Shown here: positions 1 to 8,857 of the stretch, piece after piece
How the letters are laid out: every line of letters starts with the position of its first letter
Numbering within the stretch: the first letter of the stretch is position 1
NCBI GenBank assembly: GCA_022008415.1
Contig: JAIRBC010000036.1
Coordinates: 1 to 35,779, forward strand
Origin: Cerina litoralis
GTDB lineage: Bacteria; Bacteroidota; Bacteroidia; Flavobacteriales; Flavobacteriaceae
Reading direction: 5' to 3'
DNA: 35,779 bases
Made by a program: the position numbers and the translations under genes
The notes under the pieces: generated by a model
What the model was told of the DNA's origin: nothing
The model's database searches: none
Seen by the model: only the letters and a program-made list of their open reading frames with translations

Positions 1-321
1 ATGGAAGAGATACCCTATATAAGGGCCGGCACGACCTATTACAAAATGGTGATGTCGCCGACCATAAACGGAGATTTCAACGAGGTACTGGTCCCGTGGA
101 CCTTGGAGACCATAAGGTTGGACCTGGGCAACCAATACCTTGGCAGAATACCCAAGTACGACGGGTTTACCTGCATACCCAGCCATGTGGACTTCAAGAA
201 GGTGTATTTTGGATTTTACAACACCTATTCCCCTTTGGACAAATCCCCCGAACAGGGGAGCATAGAATATTCCCTAAGGAACTATCCAAATTCTAATTTT
301 TTTAGTGTTTATAGGCTTTAG
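1..321 (+). pseudogene. Primase-helicase-like protein, N-terminal fragment only
   Basis: The first ~93 residues resemble the start of the primase-helicase family proteins (DUF5906-like) of Bacteroidota integrative elements: PYIRAGTTYYK near the start and IPKYDGFTCIPSH around residues 51-63 are the parts I recognise. Those proteins run to several hundred residues and work in replication of the excised element, just downstream of a DnaC-like ATPase. Here the frame loses family resemblance after about residue 93 and stops at 106, so the catalytic domains are missing. The break lies before the IS4 insertion (TSD starts at 434), so the insertion did not cause it. The ATG is at base 1, so the upstream promoter and neighbours are not visible. 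Family assignment is from memory of similar sequences, not from a search. Confidence 0.55.
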
Positions 322-433
322 AACGACACTTGAAATTTACTGACACCGAATTAGCCCTTTTTTAACAAAAGTTTGTGAGTTGTGAAGGTTTCCGGATTCA
401 AATTGAGGTAAATAAGAACAAAATTTATTTGAA

Positions 434-442
434 AGAAATTAC
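434..442. repeat. Left target-site duplication of the IS4 element
   Basis: AGAAATTAC directly precedes the left IS end and is repeated at 1760-1768 directly after the right end. The following C (443/1769) also matches, so the junction could shift by one base. Confidence 0.85.
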
Positions 443-461
443 CACTAGTGTCCCATTAAAA
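443..461. repeat. Left terminal inverted repeat of the IS4 element
   Basis: 19-bp end pairing with 1741-1759; 17 of 19 positions match, and the inner 13 bp TGTCCCATTAAAA are identical. Confidence 0.88.
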
Positions 462-471
462 TCGGGACGTT

Positions 472-1635
472 TTAAAAATTAAATAAATTTGGCCCATTAA
501 GGCTATCTCGTTCTTTGTCATTTTGAAATTTAGTTTTGCTAAAAAGTTCTCTAAGATTCGTTTTATCAGTTAAGGAAATACTTAGTATCTGTAGCACTTC
601 ATACGTGCTTCTACCCTGTTTCATGTCGTGCTGAACAATTGCCACGAGGCAATAGGCACATATGGCTGCATAGATTTGAATCCGGACAGCATTTTCGGTA
701 GTACCCCAGAATTTTTTGATCTTAAGGTGTTGCTTTAGCCATTTAAAAAAAAGTTCTACTTGCCAACGGTTTTTGTAAAGTTCGTCAACCTGTAGAGCTG
801 AAATGTGAATGGCATTGGTCAAAAAGATAAATTCACGTCGTTGCTTCTCGTCCCAGTATCTGACCAAGCGTAGTGACCCGGGATAGTACCTTTTTGGATA
901 AAATCCCGTTAATTCGATCGTTTGGTCCGAAAGCACTTTCTTGGGCAATCTGCGTTTCCATTTGATGGATCTGTACTGAAGATTTCTCTTTGCTCTGACC
1001 ACAAAGTAAGCCCCTATTTGATGGATCTTATACAGCATCTTAAAGTTATTGTAGGCTCGATCAAATATGTAGTAAGAGCCTGGTTCATAAGGGATCTCCT
1101 TCATTGCTTTTGAATCGTGCATAGAAGCTTCAGTGATATGAAAGAATGTAGGAATCTGTGTTTCCACATCATACAATGTGTGGATTTTGATACCACCTTT
1201 GTTTTTACGGAACTTTGCCCACCAAAACACGGAAAGGCACAGGTCGATTGTTGTCGAATCGAAAGCGTAGACGTTACCGTCGAGGTTGAAGATATTGACG
1301 GCTTTCTTCTCTCTTGCTTGGTTGACCAGGTAGTAGGCATATTCCTCAAAGATATGATAGTCCCTGTCCTGATTTGCTCTTGCCAAAGATGATCTTGAGA
1401 TATTTTTCCCCATTCCCAAATGATAGCATTTGGAATAATGGGCATCTAGGGCGACAATCAGACTCCTTAAACTTTCACGGTTGGAGAGTTGACCGAACAT
1501 TAAAACAAGCAGCTGATTCCAGCAGCTAAAATGCTTGACGTATTTGTCTCCCTTATACTTGGATACAAGTCGATTGAACTTACTCCGGTTGAGGAACGAG
1601 ACCAATTGAGCGAAAACATATTTATCTTGGAACAT
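472..1635 (-). CDS. IS4-family transposase
   Basis: A 387-residue DDE transposase that catalyses cut-and-paste movement of its own IS. An N-terminal DUF4372-type region (about residues 1-75) is followed by the RNase H-like domain. Catalytic residues are visible: D126 in VYAFDSTTID, D192 in YYIFDRAYNNF and E294. The IS4 signature Y-(2)-R-(3)-E-(6)-K is perfect, with Y287, R290, E294 and K301 in YKNRWQVELFFKWLK. Length is normal for the family and no frameshift is seen. The gene nearly fills the element, with its stop about 11 bp inside the left inverted repeat. No passenger gene is present. Confidence 0.92.
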   Translation of the reverse strand: MFQDKYVFAQLVSFLNRSKFNRLVSKYKGDKYVKHFSCWNQLLVLMFGQLSNRESLRSLIVALDAHYSKCYHLGMGKNISRSSLARANQDRDYHIFEEYAYYLVNQAREKKAVNIFNLDGNVYAFDSTTIDLCLSVFWWAKFRKNKGGIKIHTLYDVETQIPTFFHITEASMHDSKAMKEIPYEPGSYYIFDRAYNNFKMLYKIHQIGAYFVVRAKRNLQYRSIKWKRRLPKKVLSDQTIELTGFYPKRYYPGSLRLVRYWDEKQRREFIFLTNAIHISALQVDELYKNRWQVELFFKWLKQHLKIKKFWGTTENAVRIQIYAAICAYCLVAIVQHDMKQGRSTYEVLQILSISLTDKTNLRELFSKTKFQNDKERDSLNGPNLFNF

Positions 1636-1740
1636 AGGTTGGCAGATTCATCTGGCAACAAAGCTATGTTTTCAAGTCCGTTCGGCTGACAAGCCTCTAT
1701 AACTAACTGAATTTCAAATTTTTAAAAGAACTATTTTATG

Positions 1741-1759
1741 TTTTAATGGGACAGTAATG
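1741..1759. repeat. Right terminal inverted repeat of the IS4 element
   Basis: Reverse complement of the left end with two mismatches in the outer six bases. It lies about 105 bp upstream of the transposase start codon. Confidence 0.88.
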
Positions 1760-1825
1760 AGAAATTACCTTAAATCAATAAATAACAAAAATGCTATAAA
1801 TACCGTAAAGTGGTACACTCCCTAA

Positions 1826-2305
1826 AAATATACTTTTAGTTTGGATATTTCAGAAAATGCAAAGCAACTACCATCCATTGAGGAATACTCGTTTTCTTAG
1901 TATGTACTCGTAAAAGCGGGTCATAAAACTGAAACCGCTTTAAAACGAGTGCTTTCCAGACTGGTGGCCAAAAATGAAATTGTAAATTATAGAAAAGCAT
2001 TTTACTTAATTATTCCGCCAATATATTCAAAACAAGAAAAGATTCATATACAATTAGTTGCATATAAACTCTATATATAATTGGACAGTAATTATTATAT
2101 AGATTTATATTCCGCAGCAAAATTTCACGGTGTAGGTCATCAACCAGTACAAAGCAAAAATGTGATGACAGATAAGTCATTCCCTAATATCAAAATATCA
2201 TCTTTAAGCTTATTTTTTTCACCACTCCAAAATGTTCGATTTAAAATGCACCGTTTGTGTGAGAATTCATTTATTGAGTTGGCTTATTTTTATAGAATAT
2301 CATGA
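1826..2305 (+). pseudogene. Decayed AbiEi-type antitoxin / transcriptional regulator
   Basis: One frame reads as an AbiEi-like protein but is broken by in-frame stops at 1898-1900 (TAG) and 2078-2080 (TAA), and it has no good start codon. Recognisable parts are a winged-helix-like stretch (KTETALKRVLSRLVAKNEIV), the family hallmark KAFYLIIPPIYS, and YYIDLYSAAKFHGVGHQP, which matches the usual YYVxLLSAAxxHGAxHQxP. In type IV toxin-antitoxin systems AbiEi represses its operon and counters the nucleotidyltransferase AbiEii; no AbiEii gene follows here. The C-terminal half is poorly preserved. The end overlaps the stop of the PepSY gene on the other strand. The IS4 element sits just upstream, where a promoter would have been. 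Confidence 0.65.
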
Positions 2306-3544
2306 TATTCGTCTTTGTCTAGTTTTCCCACCAAAGAGTTCCAAAATTAAAATCAGAAGGACACTAAAACCAAATAAAGGAAAAATAACGCCGAGCACCA
2401 CGATCATAACCAGTATGCCCTTCCCTATCTGAAATCTAGCGGGTACTTTTGGGATTCCCCAGCCCTTTTTCTTTCGTAGAGAATAGGAGAAAATGGCGCC
2501 AATACTTAAGGTCAGAAGCATAAATGCCGCGAAGAGCATCAACCATTTGTTCCATGCGCCAAACTGCCCTTGGTGAAATGCCATAAAAAATAGCCTTCCC
2601 TGCATCAAGATCCCAATATCGCTCCAGTCGTTATGAACGAGCTTTCGACCAGAATACTGGTCAAATTGGTATATTTCCATTTGTATCGGATTTCGTGGGT
2701 TATTTGAAATACTGTACACCCCAGTTTCAGATTTTGGAAGGGTAATGCTGACCTCTCCAGAAAGTTTGAGCTGTTCCGCTTTTTTGACCATTAAATCCAG
2801 TGCCAGTGTTTTTCCATTTACGGTGGAAGTTAGTCCACGTCCTTGCCAACTATCTGGAAAACCTGTATTGGTCACTTGCTGCACCCATTTAAAAGAACCC
2901 CCAAAAACATCGGTCCACGGTAGCCCGCCCAAAAGAATCATTATAAGAAGTCCTGAAAACCAAATGGCGGTAACGGCGTGCAAATCCCTAAAAAAAGTGC
3001 GTTTTCCCTGTCCGGTCCGAACAATAAAAAAGCCTTTCCACTTAAATTTGCCGCTCGGCCACCAGATATAAAGGCCAGTGATCAAAAGGACGATCAACCA
3101 GCTTGCCACGAGTTCCACTATCTTAGTGCCAAAACCACCCATCCAAAGTTCGCCGTGTAGTTTTCGCACTTTAAACATATCCGTGGTGCTTTCTGGGATT
3201 TCACCTGTGGCCCTGCCCGTACCAGGGTTTAAGTAAAGTGTGGATTTAGTCCCGAAGCTGCCCGATATAAACTTCGTTGCCTCATTCTTTTTATTGGGCA
3301 GGACCATAGCATCGATAGGGAAATCGGTCTGTGATCTGGCTTTTTGCAACTGGTCTTGGTAGCTCATTGTTTTTCTTTGTACGGCCACCTCCCGTACTTC
3401 TCTTTGTAAGTTGGCTTCATAATTATCCTTAAAAAGGTAGATGCCACCGGTTATGGCAAGAATCATTACAAAAGGAAGGGACACAAGACCCGAAATCACA
3501 TGCCACTTCCATAACCATTTATTGAGTTTATCATTCTTTTTCAT
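2300..3544 (-). CDS. PepSY-associated transmembrane (PepSY_TM) protein
   Basis: A 414-residue inner-membrane protein with about five hydrophobic helices, near residues 16-38, 139-163, 190-210, 335-358 and 375-402. The first follows the usual KWHVISG opening; LHGELWMGGFGTKIVE precedes helix 2, as is typical of the PepSY_TM family (PF03929). Such proteins often sit beside TonB-dependent siderophore or metal receptors, where they are thought to act in reductive iron release or electron transfer; the precise role is not settled. Here it follows the receptor gene on the same strand with a 53-bp gap, so it is probably the last gene of the operon. H15 and the histidine of LHGE are candidate haem or metal ligands (inference). 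Confidence 0.85.
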   Translation of the reverse strand: MKKNDKLNKWLWKWHVISGLVSLPFVMILAITGGIYLFKDNYEANLQREVREVAVQRKTMSYQDQLQKARSQTDFPIDAMVLPNKKNEATKFISGSFGTKSTLYLNPGTGRATGEIPESTTDMFKVRKLHGELWMGGFGTKIVELVASWLIVLLITGLYIWWPSGKFKWKGFFIVRTGQGKRTFFRDLHAVTAIWFSGLLIMILLGGLPWTDVFGGSFKWVQQVTNTGFPDSWQGRGLTSTVNGKTLALDLMVKKAEQLKLSGEVSITLPKSETGVYSISNNPRNPIQMEIYQFDQYSGRKLVHNDWSDIGILMQGRLFFMAFHQGQFGAWNKWLMLFAAFMLLTLSIGAIFSYSLRKKKGWGIPKVPARFQIGKGILVMIVVLGVIFPLFGFSVLLILILELFGGKTRQRRIS

Positions 3545-3597
3545 ATTCTTGTAATTTAGGTTCGGCTCCCGTTGAACACGGTTTCCGGAACGTATTG

Positions 3598-5946
3598 TTA
3601 TTTGCCAATGTTATACTTTATCCCTAAGTGGACCGCCCTTGGATTGCCTATAGTGTAGCTATTGGCATTTTGATAAATATTATAGGATGTATTTACGGAG
3701 TAAAGGGTATCAAAAAGGTTAAACATTTCTGCCCAAAGGTCAAGATGGCCAAAGGTATAAGCGGCCCGTAAATTGAATACATTGTACCCGGGATAAGTGG
3801 CCGTTGAGGGTACACCATCCTCTCCCACAACCTGACCTTCAAAACTGGTGTTGTACCGGCCCACAAGCTCGTGTTCCGCCGTAAGACTGAATCCATATAT
3901 AAATTCTGGACGGTAGCTTACCTGCGAAAATCCCAGAAGCTGGGGTGCCGACTCCCGTTTCGTATCGGAATAATCAATATCGCCGTCAAAAAAGGTTATA
4001 TAACGATGCTGCGCAAAGCTGCCATTGAGCTTAAGTTCAAGCTCTGGAACGGGGAAAAAGGCAAAACCGTACTCGATCCCATAAGAGCGGGTCCTACCTG
4101 CATTTGCGTAAAAAAAATTATCGCTAGCGTCCCGAAGTGTCAGTAAGGTATTCTTGCCATCAAGCAGGTAAAGTGCCAGGTCCAACTTGAGATTGTGCAA
4201 CGGGGTAAAATATCCACCTACTTCATAATTGTAATAATTGCTTGGTTCTAGATCAAAGACTTCGCCACCAACCCCTACATAACTGTTGCGGTAAAGCGTA
4301 CTTGTCTCAGGGGGTGAAAAACCAACGGAGTAATTGGCGTAAATCCCACCATTTTTGGAAAAATTATAATTGGCACCAAGCTTGGGCGACAGATTATCGT
4401 AGGCGTTGTTTGAGTCGCGAGGGCCTGCAATACCATCCAGCTGATTATTATAATTATAATTGAATTTATCATAACGCAGGGCGGCGGTAACCTTGAGATT
4501 GTCGATAGGACTGATCTCATATTGTAGATACCCGGCATAGTTGAGTATGCCAGCTTTGTAATCAAGTATATAGTCACCCTGATTTATGCTGAATCCTGTA
4601 TTCCTCTGGGTGGCCACATTGACCGTGACATCAGTGGTCTGGGCAACATAGGTCTGCGGGGAATAGTCTGCCGAAATACCGAAGATGAGAGAAGATTTCG
4701 CAAAGTCAAAATTGATCTTGTGCTGCAGTATTCCCACATAGCTATTAAAACGGTTACTGTTTACCTCACCGGAGCCAGAACCGGTAAGCTGGCCATTCTC
4801 CCTAAATTGCGTGATGCGGTACCAAGGGTTCTGGTCCATCACATTGTTCCTAAAAATAAAATTGAACGAGGTCCCGTTTTTGGTATTCCAGCGTTTGTTA
4901 AAGCTACTACGTGCACGAAAGGCTCTTGCCTCTCGTTGCGTAAAGGTCTGGTCACTCTCGTAGTTACCTGCCCTATAATCTGTCTCGCTGAGCGATCCGG
5001 TCATATCGGAGCGATAATCGATCATATCAAAAACCGTTGTCCATTGCAGGTTGCCGGAAAGTGCGACCTCAGTTTTAAAAGTGACCGCGAATTTCTCATA
5101 ATCACTGTATTCGATCGGTCCATTGTTGCGCTGTATGTAATGGGTCCCAAGATAAAGGCCCACCCTCTCATTGGCATATTGCGAATATTCCAGTTCGTAG
5201 CGTGAGATACCCAGATCATCTACCTGAAAGCCCAAACTTCCTGAAGGCTCGACAGTTGGTTTTTTTGTGATGAAGTTAAAACTTCCCCCTATGGCTTCGC
5301 TCCCATAGATACTTGAGGCCGGGCCTTTGAGCACCTCAATACGGCCAAATGAGGTATTGTTCATCTCCAAAAGTGCATTATGGTTAAAGACCGCAGTTGG
5401 ACGAATGGGAAGGCCATCCTCCAGATACAGGAAGATGGAGTTGGTGGAAATAGGTGATCTTAAGGCCATCATGTGCTGTTCGTTGCTCGCCGCTCGCGAG
5501 GTGGTCATATAAACTCCGGGCACCTGATTTACCAATTGCTCGACCCCATAGGCATGAGTCCGTTCGATCTGCCTTGATGATAGGCTCGAGATCGAGGCCG
5601 GTACTTCTGAACGTCTTTGTTCTTCCCTGCTGGCCGAGACCACCACTTCATCAAGTCCGGTACCTCCATCTTGAAGTACAACGGTACTAAATCCAGAGGA
5701 AAGGGTTGTTGTTTTACGCTCAAAGCCTAAATAATTTATGCTTACACGTTTATCGTTTTTCAGTTGGATTTTGAAATTTCCGTCCATATCGGCCACCACC
5801 CCATTTTGGGGGTTTTCGACGGATTGGATTGTTGCTCCGGGAAGCGGAACCAGTTGGGCGTCCACGATTTGCCCTACGTAATCCTTTTGTGAATAGGACA
5901 CGAAACCCATGGCGAAAGCCATAAGCACAATACATTTTTTGTACAT
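3598..5946 (-). CDS. TonB-dependent receptor with carboxypeptidase-like domain
   Basis: A 782-residue outer-membrane transporter. A signal peptide (about 1-19, ending SYSQ) is followed by a CarboxypepD_reg-like domain (about 22-93, with LPGATIQSVENPQNGVVADMDG). A TonB-box-like GLDEVVVSASR comes next, then a plug domain (about 105-235, with RIEVLKGPASSIYGSEAIGG) and a 22-strand-type barrel ending in HLGIKYNIGK. Size and order fit FecA/CirA-like receptors rather than SusC, and no SusD follows. Together with the downstream PepSY protein and the upstream cysteine-motif protein it suggests uptake of a metal, haem or siderophore; the substrate cannot be read from sequence. The final residues are not the usual aromatic ending, but the last strand looks complete. 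Confidence 0.9.
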   Translation of the reverse strand: MYKKCIVLMAFAMGFVSYSQKDYVGQIVDAQLVPLPGATIQSVENPQNGVVADMDGNFKIQLKNDKRVSINYLGFERKTTTLSSGFSTVVLQDGGTGLDEVVVSASREEQRRSEVPASISSLSSRQIERTHAYGVEQLVNQVPGVYMTTSRAASNEQHMMALRSPISTNSIFLYLEDGLPIRPTAVFNHNALLEMNNTSFGRIEVLKGPASSIYGSEAIGGSFNFITKKPTVEPSGSLGFQVDDLGISRYELEYSQYANERVGLYLGTHYIQRNNGPIEYSDYEKFAVTFKTEVALSGNLQWTTVFDMIDYRSDMTGSLSETDYRAGNYESDQTFTQREARAFRARSSFNKRWNTKNGTSFNFIFRNNVMDQNPWYRITQFRENGQLTGSGSGEVNSNRFNSYVGILQHKINFDFAKSSLIFGISADYSPQTYVAQTTDVTVNVATQRNTGFSINQGDYILDYKAGILNYAGYLQYEISPIDNLKVTAALRYDKFNYNYNNQLDGIAGPRDSNNAYDNLSPKLGANYNFSKNGGIYANYSVGFSPPETSTLYRNSYVGVGGEVFDLEPSNYYNYEVGGYFTPLHNLKLDLALYLLDGKNTLLTLRDASDNFFYANAGRTRSYGIEYGFAFFPVPELELKLNGSFAQHRYITFFDGDIDYSDTKRESAPQLLGFSQVSYRPEFIYGFSLTAEHELVGRYNTSFEGQVVGEDGVPSTATYPGYNVFNLRAAYTFGHLDLWAEMFNLFDTLYSVNTSYNIYQNANSYTIGNPRAVHLGIKYNIGK

Positions 5947-6015
5947 AAATAATTTCGTTTAAGACAATACTGAGTTTAGGGCCGGAGAAGGCCCTTTAAT
6001 TTTGCGTATGTTGTC

Positions 6016-6390
6016 CTAAACTTTGGGAGGGGGTACCGGCACATTCAAAAATCGGGATTGTGGATTTTTTGAAACTGACCATTTTGAACTTTCTTTTACC
6101 AATGGCTTTTGAAAAGTATAATTATAGCCATATCTCTGGAAATACACAGGGTAGAATACTTCGATCAACTGGATGGATTTAGCACTATCCTTCTTATTTG
6201 AGCCTATTGTGAGCTGATCCATCAAATAGCACTTCCCGTCACAATGCATTTCTGGCCTATCCTGATTTACGCAATAAGTTTGAATAATATAATCTATATT
6301 TAACTCATAATAAGCAATGTATCCAAATTGATAAACAGGGCTTGCAGAAAAGCTTAAAAGGATTAATATGACTGAAATCTTTTTCAACAA
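6016..6390 (-). CDS. Small secreted or anchored CxGKC-motif protein
   Basis: A 124-residue protein with a hydrophobic N-terminus (signal peptide or anchor, about 5-30). A conserved-looking core YCVNQDRPEMHCDGKCYLMDQL (about 39-60) carries three cysteines in a C-x10-C-x3-C arrangement, and the tail is proline-rich (VPVPPPKV). I recall similar short proteins with this CxGKCYL core next to TonB receptor/PepSY genes in Flavobacteria, but I know no assigned function. The cysteine/histidine cluster could bind a metal (inference). It is first in a probable operon with the receptor, 69 bp upstream of it on the same strand, and a promoter box lies 20 bp before its start. Confidence 0.7.
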   Translation of the reverse strand: MLKKISVILILLSFSASPVYQFGYIAYYELNIDYIIQTYCVNQDRPEMHCDGKCYLMDQLTIGSNKKDSAKSIQLIEVFYPVYFQRYGYNYTFQKPLVKESSKWSVSKNPQSRFLNVPVPPPKV

Positions 6391-6409
6391 AGAATCTCAT
6401 TTTAGATGT

Positions 6410-6417
6410 CAAAATTA
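6410..6417 (-). promoter_or_regulatory. Candidate -7 box (TAnnTTTG) for the receptor operon
   Basis: TAATTTTG on the minus strand fits the Bacteroidota -7 consensus TAnnTTTG and lies 20 bp upstream of the ATG at 6390. No clear TTTG/TTG -33 element is seen at the usual spacing, so this is only moderately supported. Confidence 0.4.
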
Positions 6418-7453
6418 AGGAATTAATATCAGAAGTGATTTAAGCCCTTCTTTTCATTTTGACCTTTTCTTAGGCTATTACGACGAACAACAGGTAATTG
6501 AATTACCCTTCAGCTTCGACATTCTATGACATTAGTACTATATTTCTGCCCATGCCCCTTTGGAGCCAGACTGGATAAATCTTTTTACAACAATCGCGCC
6601 ATGCGAAAAAATAATGGTCAACGGGATAGCAGCTGCGCCTATTACTGTAATCTCGGATGATGCATACTCACATGCAAGTAATTGGAGCTGGCTATTGATT
6701 GCCTCAAAACAACAACATTTGCAGCAATTTTGCAGAACCTAGGATGGTCTAACGTATGGTTACTGAAACAATACGGATAAGTATAATGCCATTAAGTAGG
6801 TTGCCCTATACTATTGGTCTTGCCATAAATAGCAAATCAGAATTAATGGATATACCTATTATTCTAATTGAAACAGTACTACTGTATGAAACATCGTCGT
6901 ATTCAACGGTAAGGTTGATACCACCGAATTTTTTGGTGTCATCGTAAAAGTTAAATAGGGTATAGATGTAAAGGTTGATTTGTTGAGTAGGCCAATGATT
7001 GAACGGGCACTACCAACAGGTTTTACGGAGTTGCGGAAGATGATTTTGATTTCAAATCCTAAGACCTGAGGGACAGGGATGAAAATGACAATGGGGTAAA
7101 TCCCTATTCCAATCTTACTTTTAATGGATTGACTTTGGTGAACAAATTGAACTTTACTGTTTTAATGATACCATTAAACTACGAAGGGGCTAAGATATTA
7201 CGATAAAATGCTCTCTTAATGCTCCATAAATCCATAGGTGCAGGTAACGCTGTTGTGGAAAGCTCCTTACTTGTCTGGTCATGGTTTGTAAATTTCTAAG
7301 TTCTAAAAAATAAACTTGTAAACTTAACCAAAACCTAAAACCATAATTTTCGCCATTTACACAACATATAACACCGTGTTTACATCTTTTATTTTGATTA
7401 AGAACTTGTAGTTTGCATACTTTGTCGATGATTTAACCCCCAAATCGTCCCTT
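6418..7453. other. Gene-poor region, possible decayed coding remnant
   Basis: I find no convincing intact gene in these ~1.0 kb. One plus-strand stretch, about 7024-7206, reads as protein-like sequence rich in Asp/Asn (DLRDRDENDNGVNPYSN) but contains a TAA at 7060-7062 and has no start. It could be the relic of a secreted or surface protein. Other open frames here look like chance. The last ~100 bp presumably hold the promoter of the LytTR regulator. Confidence 0.35.
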
Positions 7454-8155
7454 ATGAAATTAAGAAGTATAGTTGTAGACGATTCGTCTATGCAGCGAAT
7501 GGCCGTGGCCAGATTAGTGAACAATCATTCAAATTTAGAACTAGTAGCAGAGTATAGCAATGCGATCGAAGCAAAAAACGGTATCAAAAACAATGAAATC
7601 GATCTTATATTCCTAGATGTCGAAATGCCCATTATCAATGGATTTGGTCTTTTGGAGTCTTTAGATAATCCGCCACTGGTGATCTTGATAACCGGAAAAC
7701 CGGATTACGCCCTCAAGGCCTTTGATTACGATGTAACCGACTACCTTCACAAACCTATCACCTTTGAACGTTTTGATGCCTCGGCGAAAAGGGCGACAGC
7801 AAAATACGAACAGATACACAGGGTGAACGAGGAAGAGGAGCATATCTTCGTAAAATGCAACCTAAAAAAGCGCAAAGTTGTTCTCAACGACATAAAATGG
7901 ATCGAAGGCCTTGGCGACTATATCAAATTGGTAACGGATGAGGCCAATATTATAATCCTTTCTACCATGAAATCATTTGAACAACAACTGCCCGAGGCTA
8001 AATTCCTTCGGATTCACAAATCCTATATCGTGAATTTGGAAAAGGTCGTGAAGTTCAATAGTAAAAATGTTGAAATTGGGGGAACGCAGATTCCATTGAG
8101 CCGAAACAAAAAAACAGAATTGGCGGAAGCGCTCAATAAAGGTTTAGTTAATTAA
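7454..8155 (+). CDS. LytTR-family response regulator
   Basis: A 233-residue cytoplasmic two-component regulator. The receiver domain (about 4-118) has the acidic pair D9/D10, phosphoacceptor D55 in LIFLDVEMP, T80 and K100 (LHKPI), so all key residues are present. The LytTR DNA-binding domain (about 130-230) shows IKWIEGLGDYIKL and FLRIHKSYIVNL, typical of the family. The sensor kinase is not adjacent: the next genes are small unknowns and the upstream kilobase is empty, so it is an orphan in this window. The ATG is supported by the receiver starting at residue 4. The target cannot be inferred. Confidence 0.92.
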   Translation: MKLRSIVVDDSSMQRMAVARLVNNHSNLELVAEYSNAIEAKNGIKNNEIDLIFLDVEMPIINGFGLLESLDNPPLVILITGKPDYALKAFDYDVTDYLHKPITFERFDASAKRATAKYEQIHRVNEEEEHIFVKCNLKKRKVVLNDIKWIEGLGDYIKLVTDEANIIILSTMKSFEQQLPEAKFLRIHKSYIVNLEKVVKFNSKNVEIGGTQIPLSRNKKTELAEALNKGLVN

Positions 8156-8327
8156 GTCTCAAATCGATAGTTTTCGGGATTAATCTTTATAGATACTAAA
8201 ATCATCGGCTTAACGAATAATCAAGTTTTAAACCTAACCTTCTGCCCTTTTCCAGTTGTGAGTTCTTCAAGCTTTGAGCAGCTCATATAGCTCTAGTTAC
8301 TGACGTCTTTACTCTTCCAACGCCTGA

Positions 8328-8513
8328 CTGGATATTCTGAAATTTAAAGACGAGAATTCGGATCACATTATCAAAAAATTAAAAAGAATCAATTTCCCAT
8401 ACCCAAGTACTGAAATACCGAAAAGCCATGTGAAGGAAATAATATCACAGCTTGACGATATAGAGAAAAGTTTGGTGAATTATAGAAACATTTTTACCAA
8501 TCCAAAGAAATGA
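8328..8513 (+). pseudogene. Open-frame remnant (C-terminal piece of an unknown protein)
   Basis: A 61-codon open stretch with no good start codon. It begins after a TGA at 8325-8327 and ends in TGA at 8511-8513. It encodes a lysine-rich, helical-looking tail containing HVKEIISQLDDIEKSLVNYR. Codon choice looks coding, and it could be the end of a decayed gene. I do not recognise the family. The rest of 8156-8514 contains nothing else I can support. Confidence 0.3.
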
Positions 8514-8514
8514 G

Positions 8515-8712
8515 CTAAAGAAAAGATTCGGTGTCTTCGTATCTTGGATGGATTCTGACTAAAAGCGATTGCCCTAATTCTGAATGTAAAATGTTCTCGA
8601 TAATGTAAATTTTACCATCGTAGGATAGACATTCCTTATTTTTCGGAGCGATTTTAAGGGTTGTTTTTCCAATCTTTTTAAGGGTTTCAAAGTCGATTAT
8701 ATCAAAAGTCAT
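8515..8712 (-). CDS. Small hypothetical protein
   Basis: A 65-residue ORF with an even residue distribution, no signal peptide or membrane segment, and a beta-rich look (LSYDGKIYIIENI, SLLVRIHPRYED). It ends two bases from the stop of the convergent remnant at 8513. No strong Shine-Dalgarno is visible, which is normal for this phylum. I do not recognise it. A further short minus-strand ORF (8750-8857) lies upstream, so both may belong to one small transcript. Confidence 0.45.
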   Translation of the reverse strand: MTFDIIDFETLKKIGKTTLKIAPKNKECLSYDGKIYIIENILHSELGQSLLVRIHPRYEDTESFL

Positions 8713-8749
8713 TTCTTGTGGTTTAGGTTTCCTTAAATATATGAAATTC

Positions 8750-8857
8750 CTAAACGTCTATTTCGAAAGACTCTGCATTAATAATATCAACCACAATTCC
8801 ACCTAAACCGATAAATAAATCGTAAATATTTGGATCGAATAGGTTTATTACATACAT
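8750..8857 (-). CDS. Very small hypothetical ORF (35 residues)
   Basis: Starts MYVINLFDPNIYDLFIGLGG and ends FEIDV. The amino-acid mix is protein-like and hydrophobic in the middle. It lies 37 bp upstream of the 65-residue gene on the same strand. It could be a real small protein or the remnant of a larger one. Confidence 0.3.
   Translation of the reverse strand: MYVINLFDPNIYDLFIGLGGIVVDIINAESFEIDV

Larger units (their letters stand above)
443..1759 (-). mobile_element. Complete IS4-family insertion sequence
   Basis: A 1317-bp element with one transposase gene. The ends form a 19-bp inverted repeat with two mismatches (443-461 and 1741-1759), whose inner 13 bp TGTCCCATTAAAA are perfect. The 9-bp sequence AGAAATTAC lies directly outside both ends (434-442 and 1760-1768), a target duplication in the 9-12 bp range known for IS4. 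Ends, duplication and gene are all intact, so it may be recent and still active. Joining the two flanks restores an AT-rich intergenic stretch between the primase fragment and the AbiEi-like pseudogene. Confidence 0.9.

Noticed and set aside
4720-5205. 161-residue plus-strand ORF
   Set aside because: It lies wholly opposite the TonB receptor gene, has no family features, and follows the codon pattern of the real gene on the other strand.
6560-6947. Two ORFs of 60 and 63 residues
   Set aside because: No recognisable features, poor starts and unremarkable composition; most likely chance openings in a gene-free stretch.
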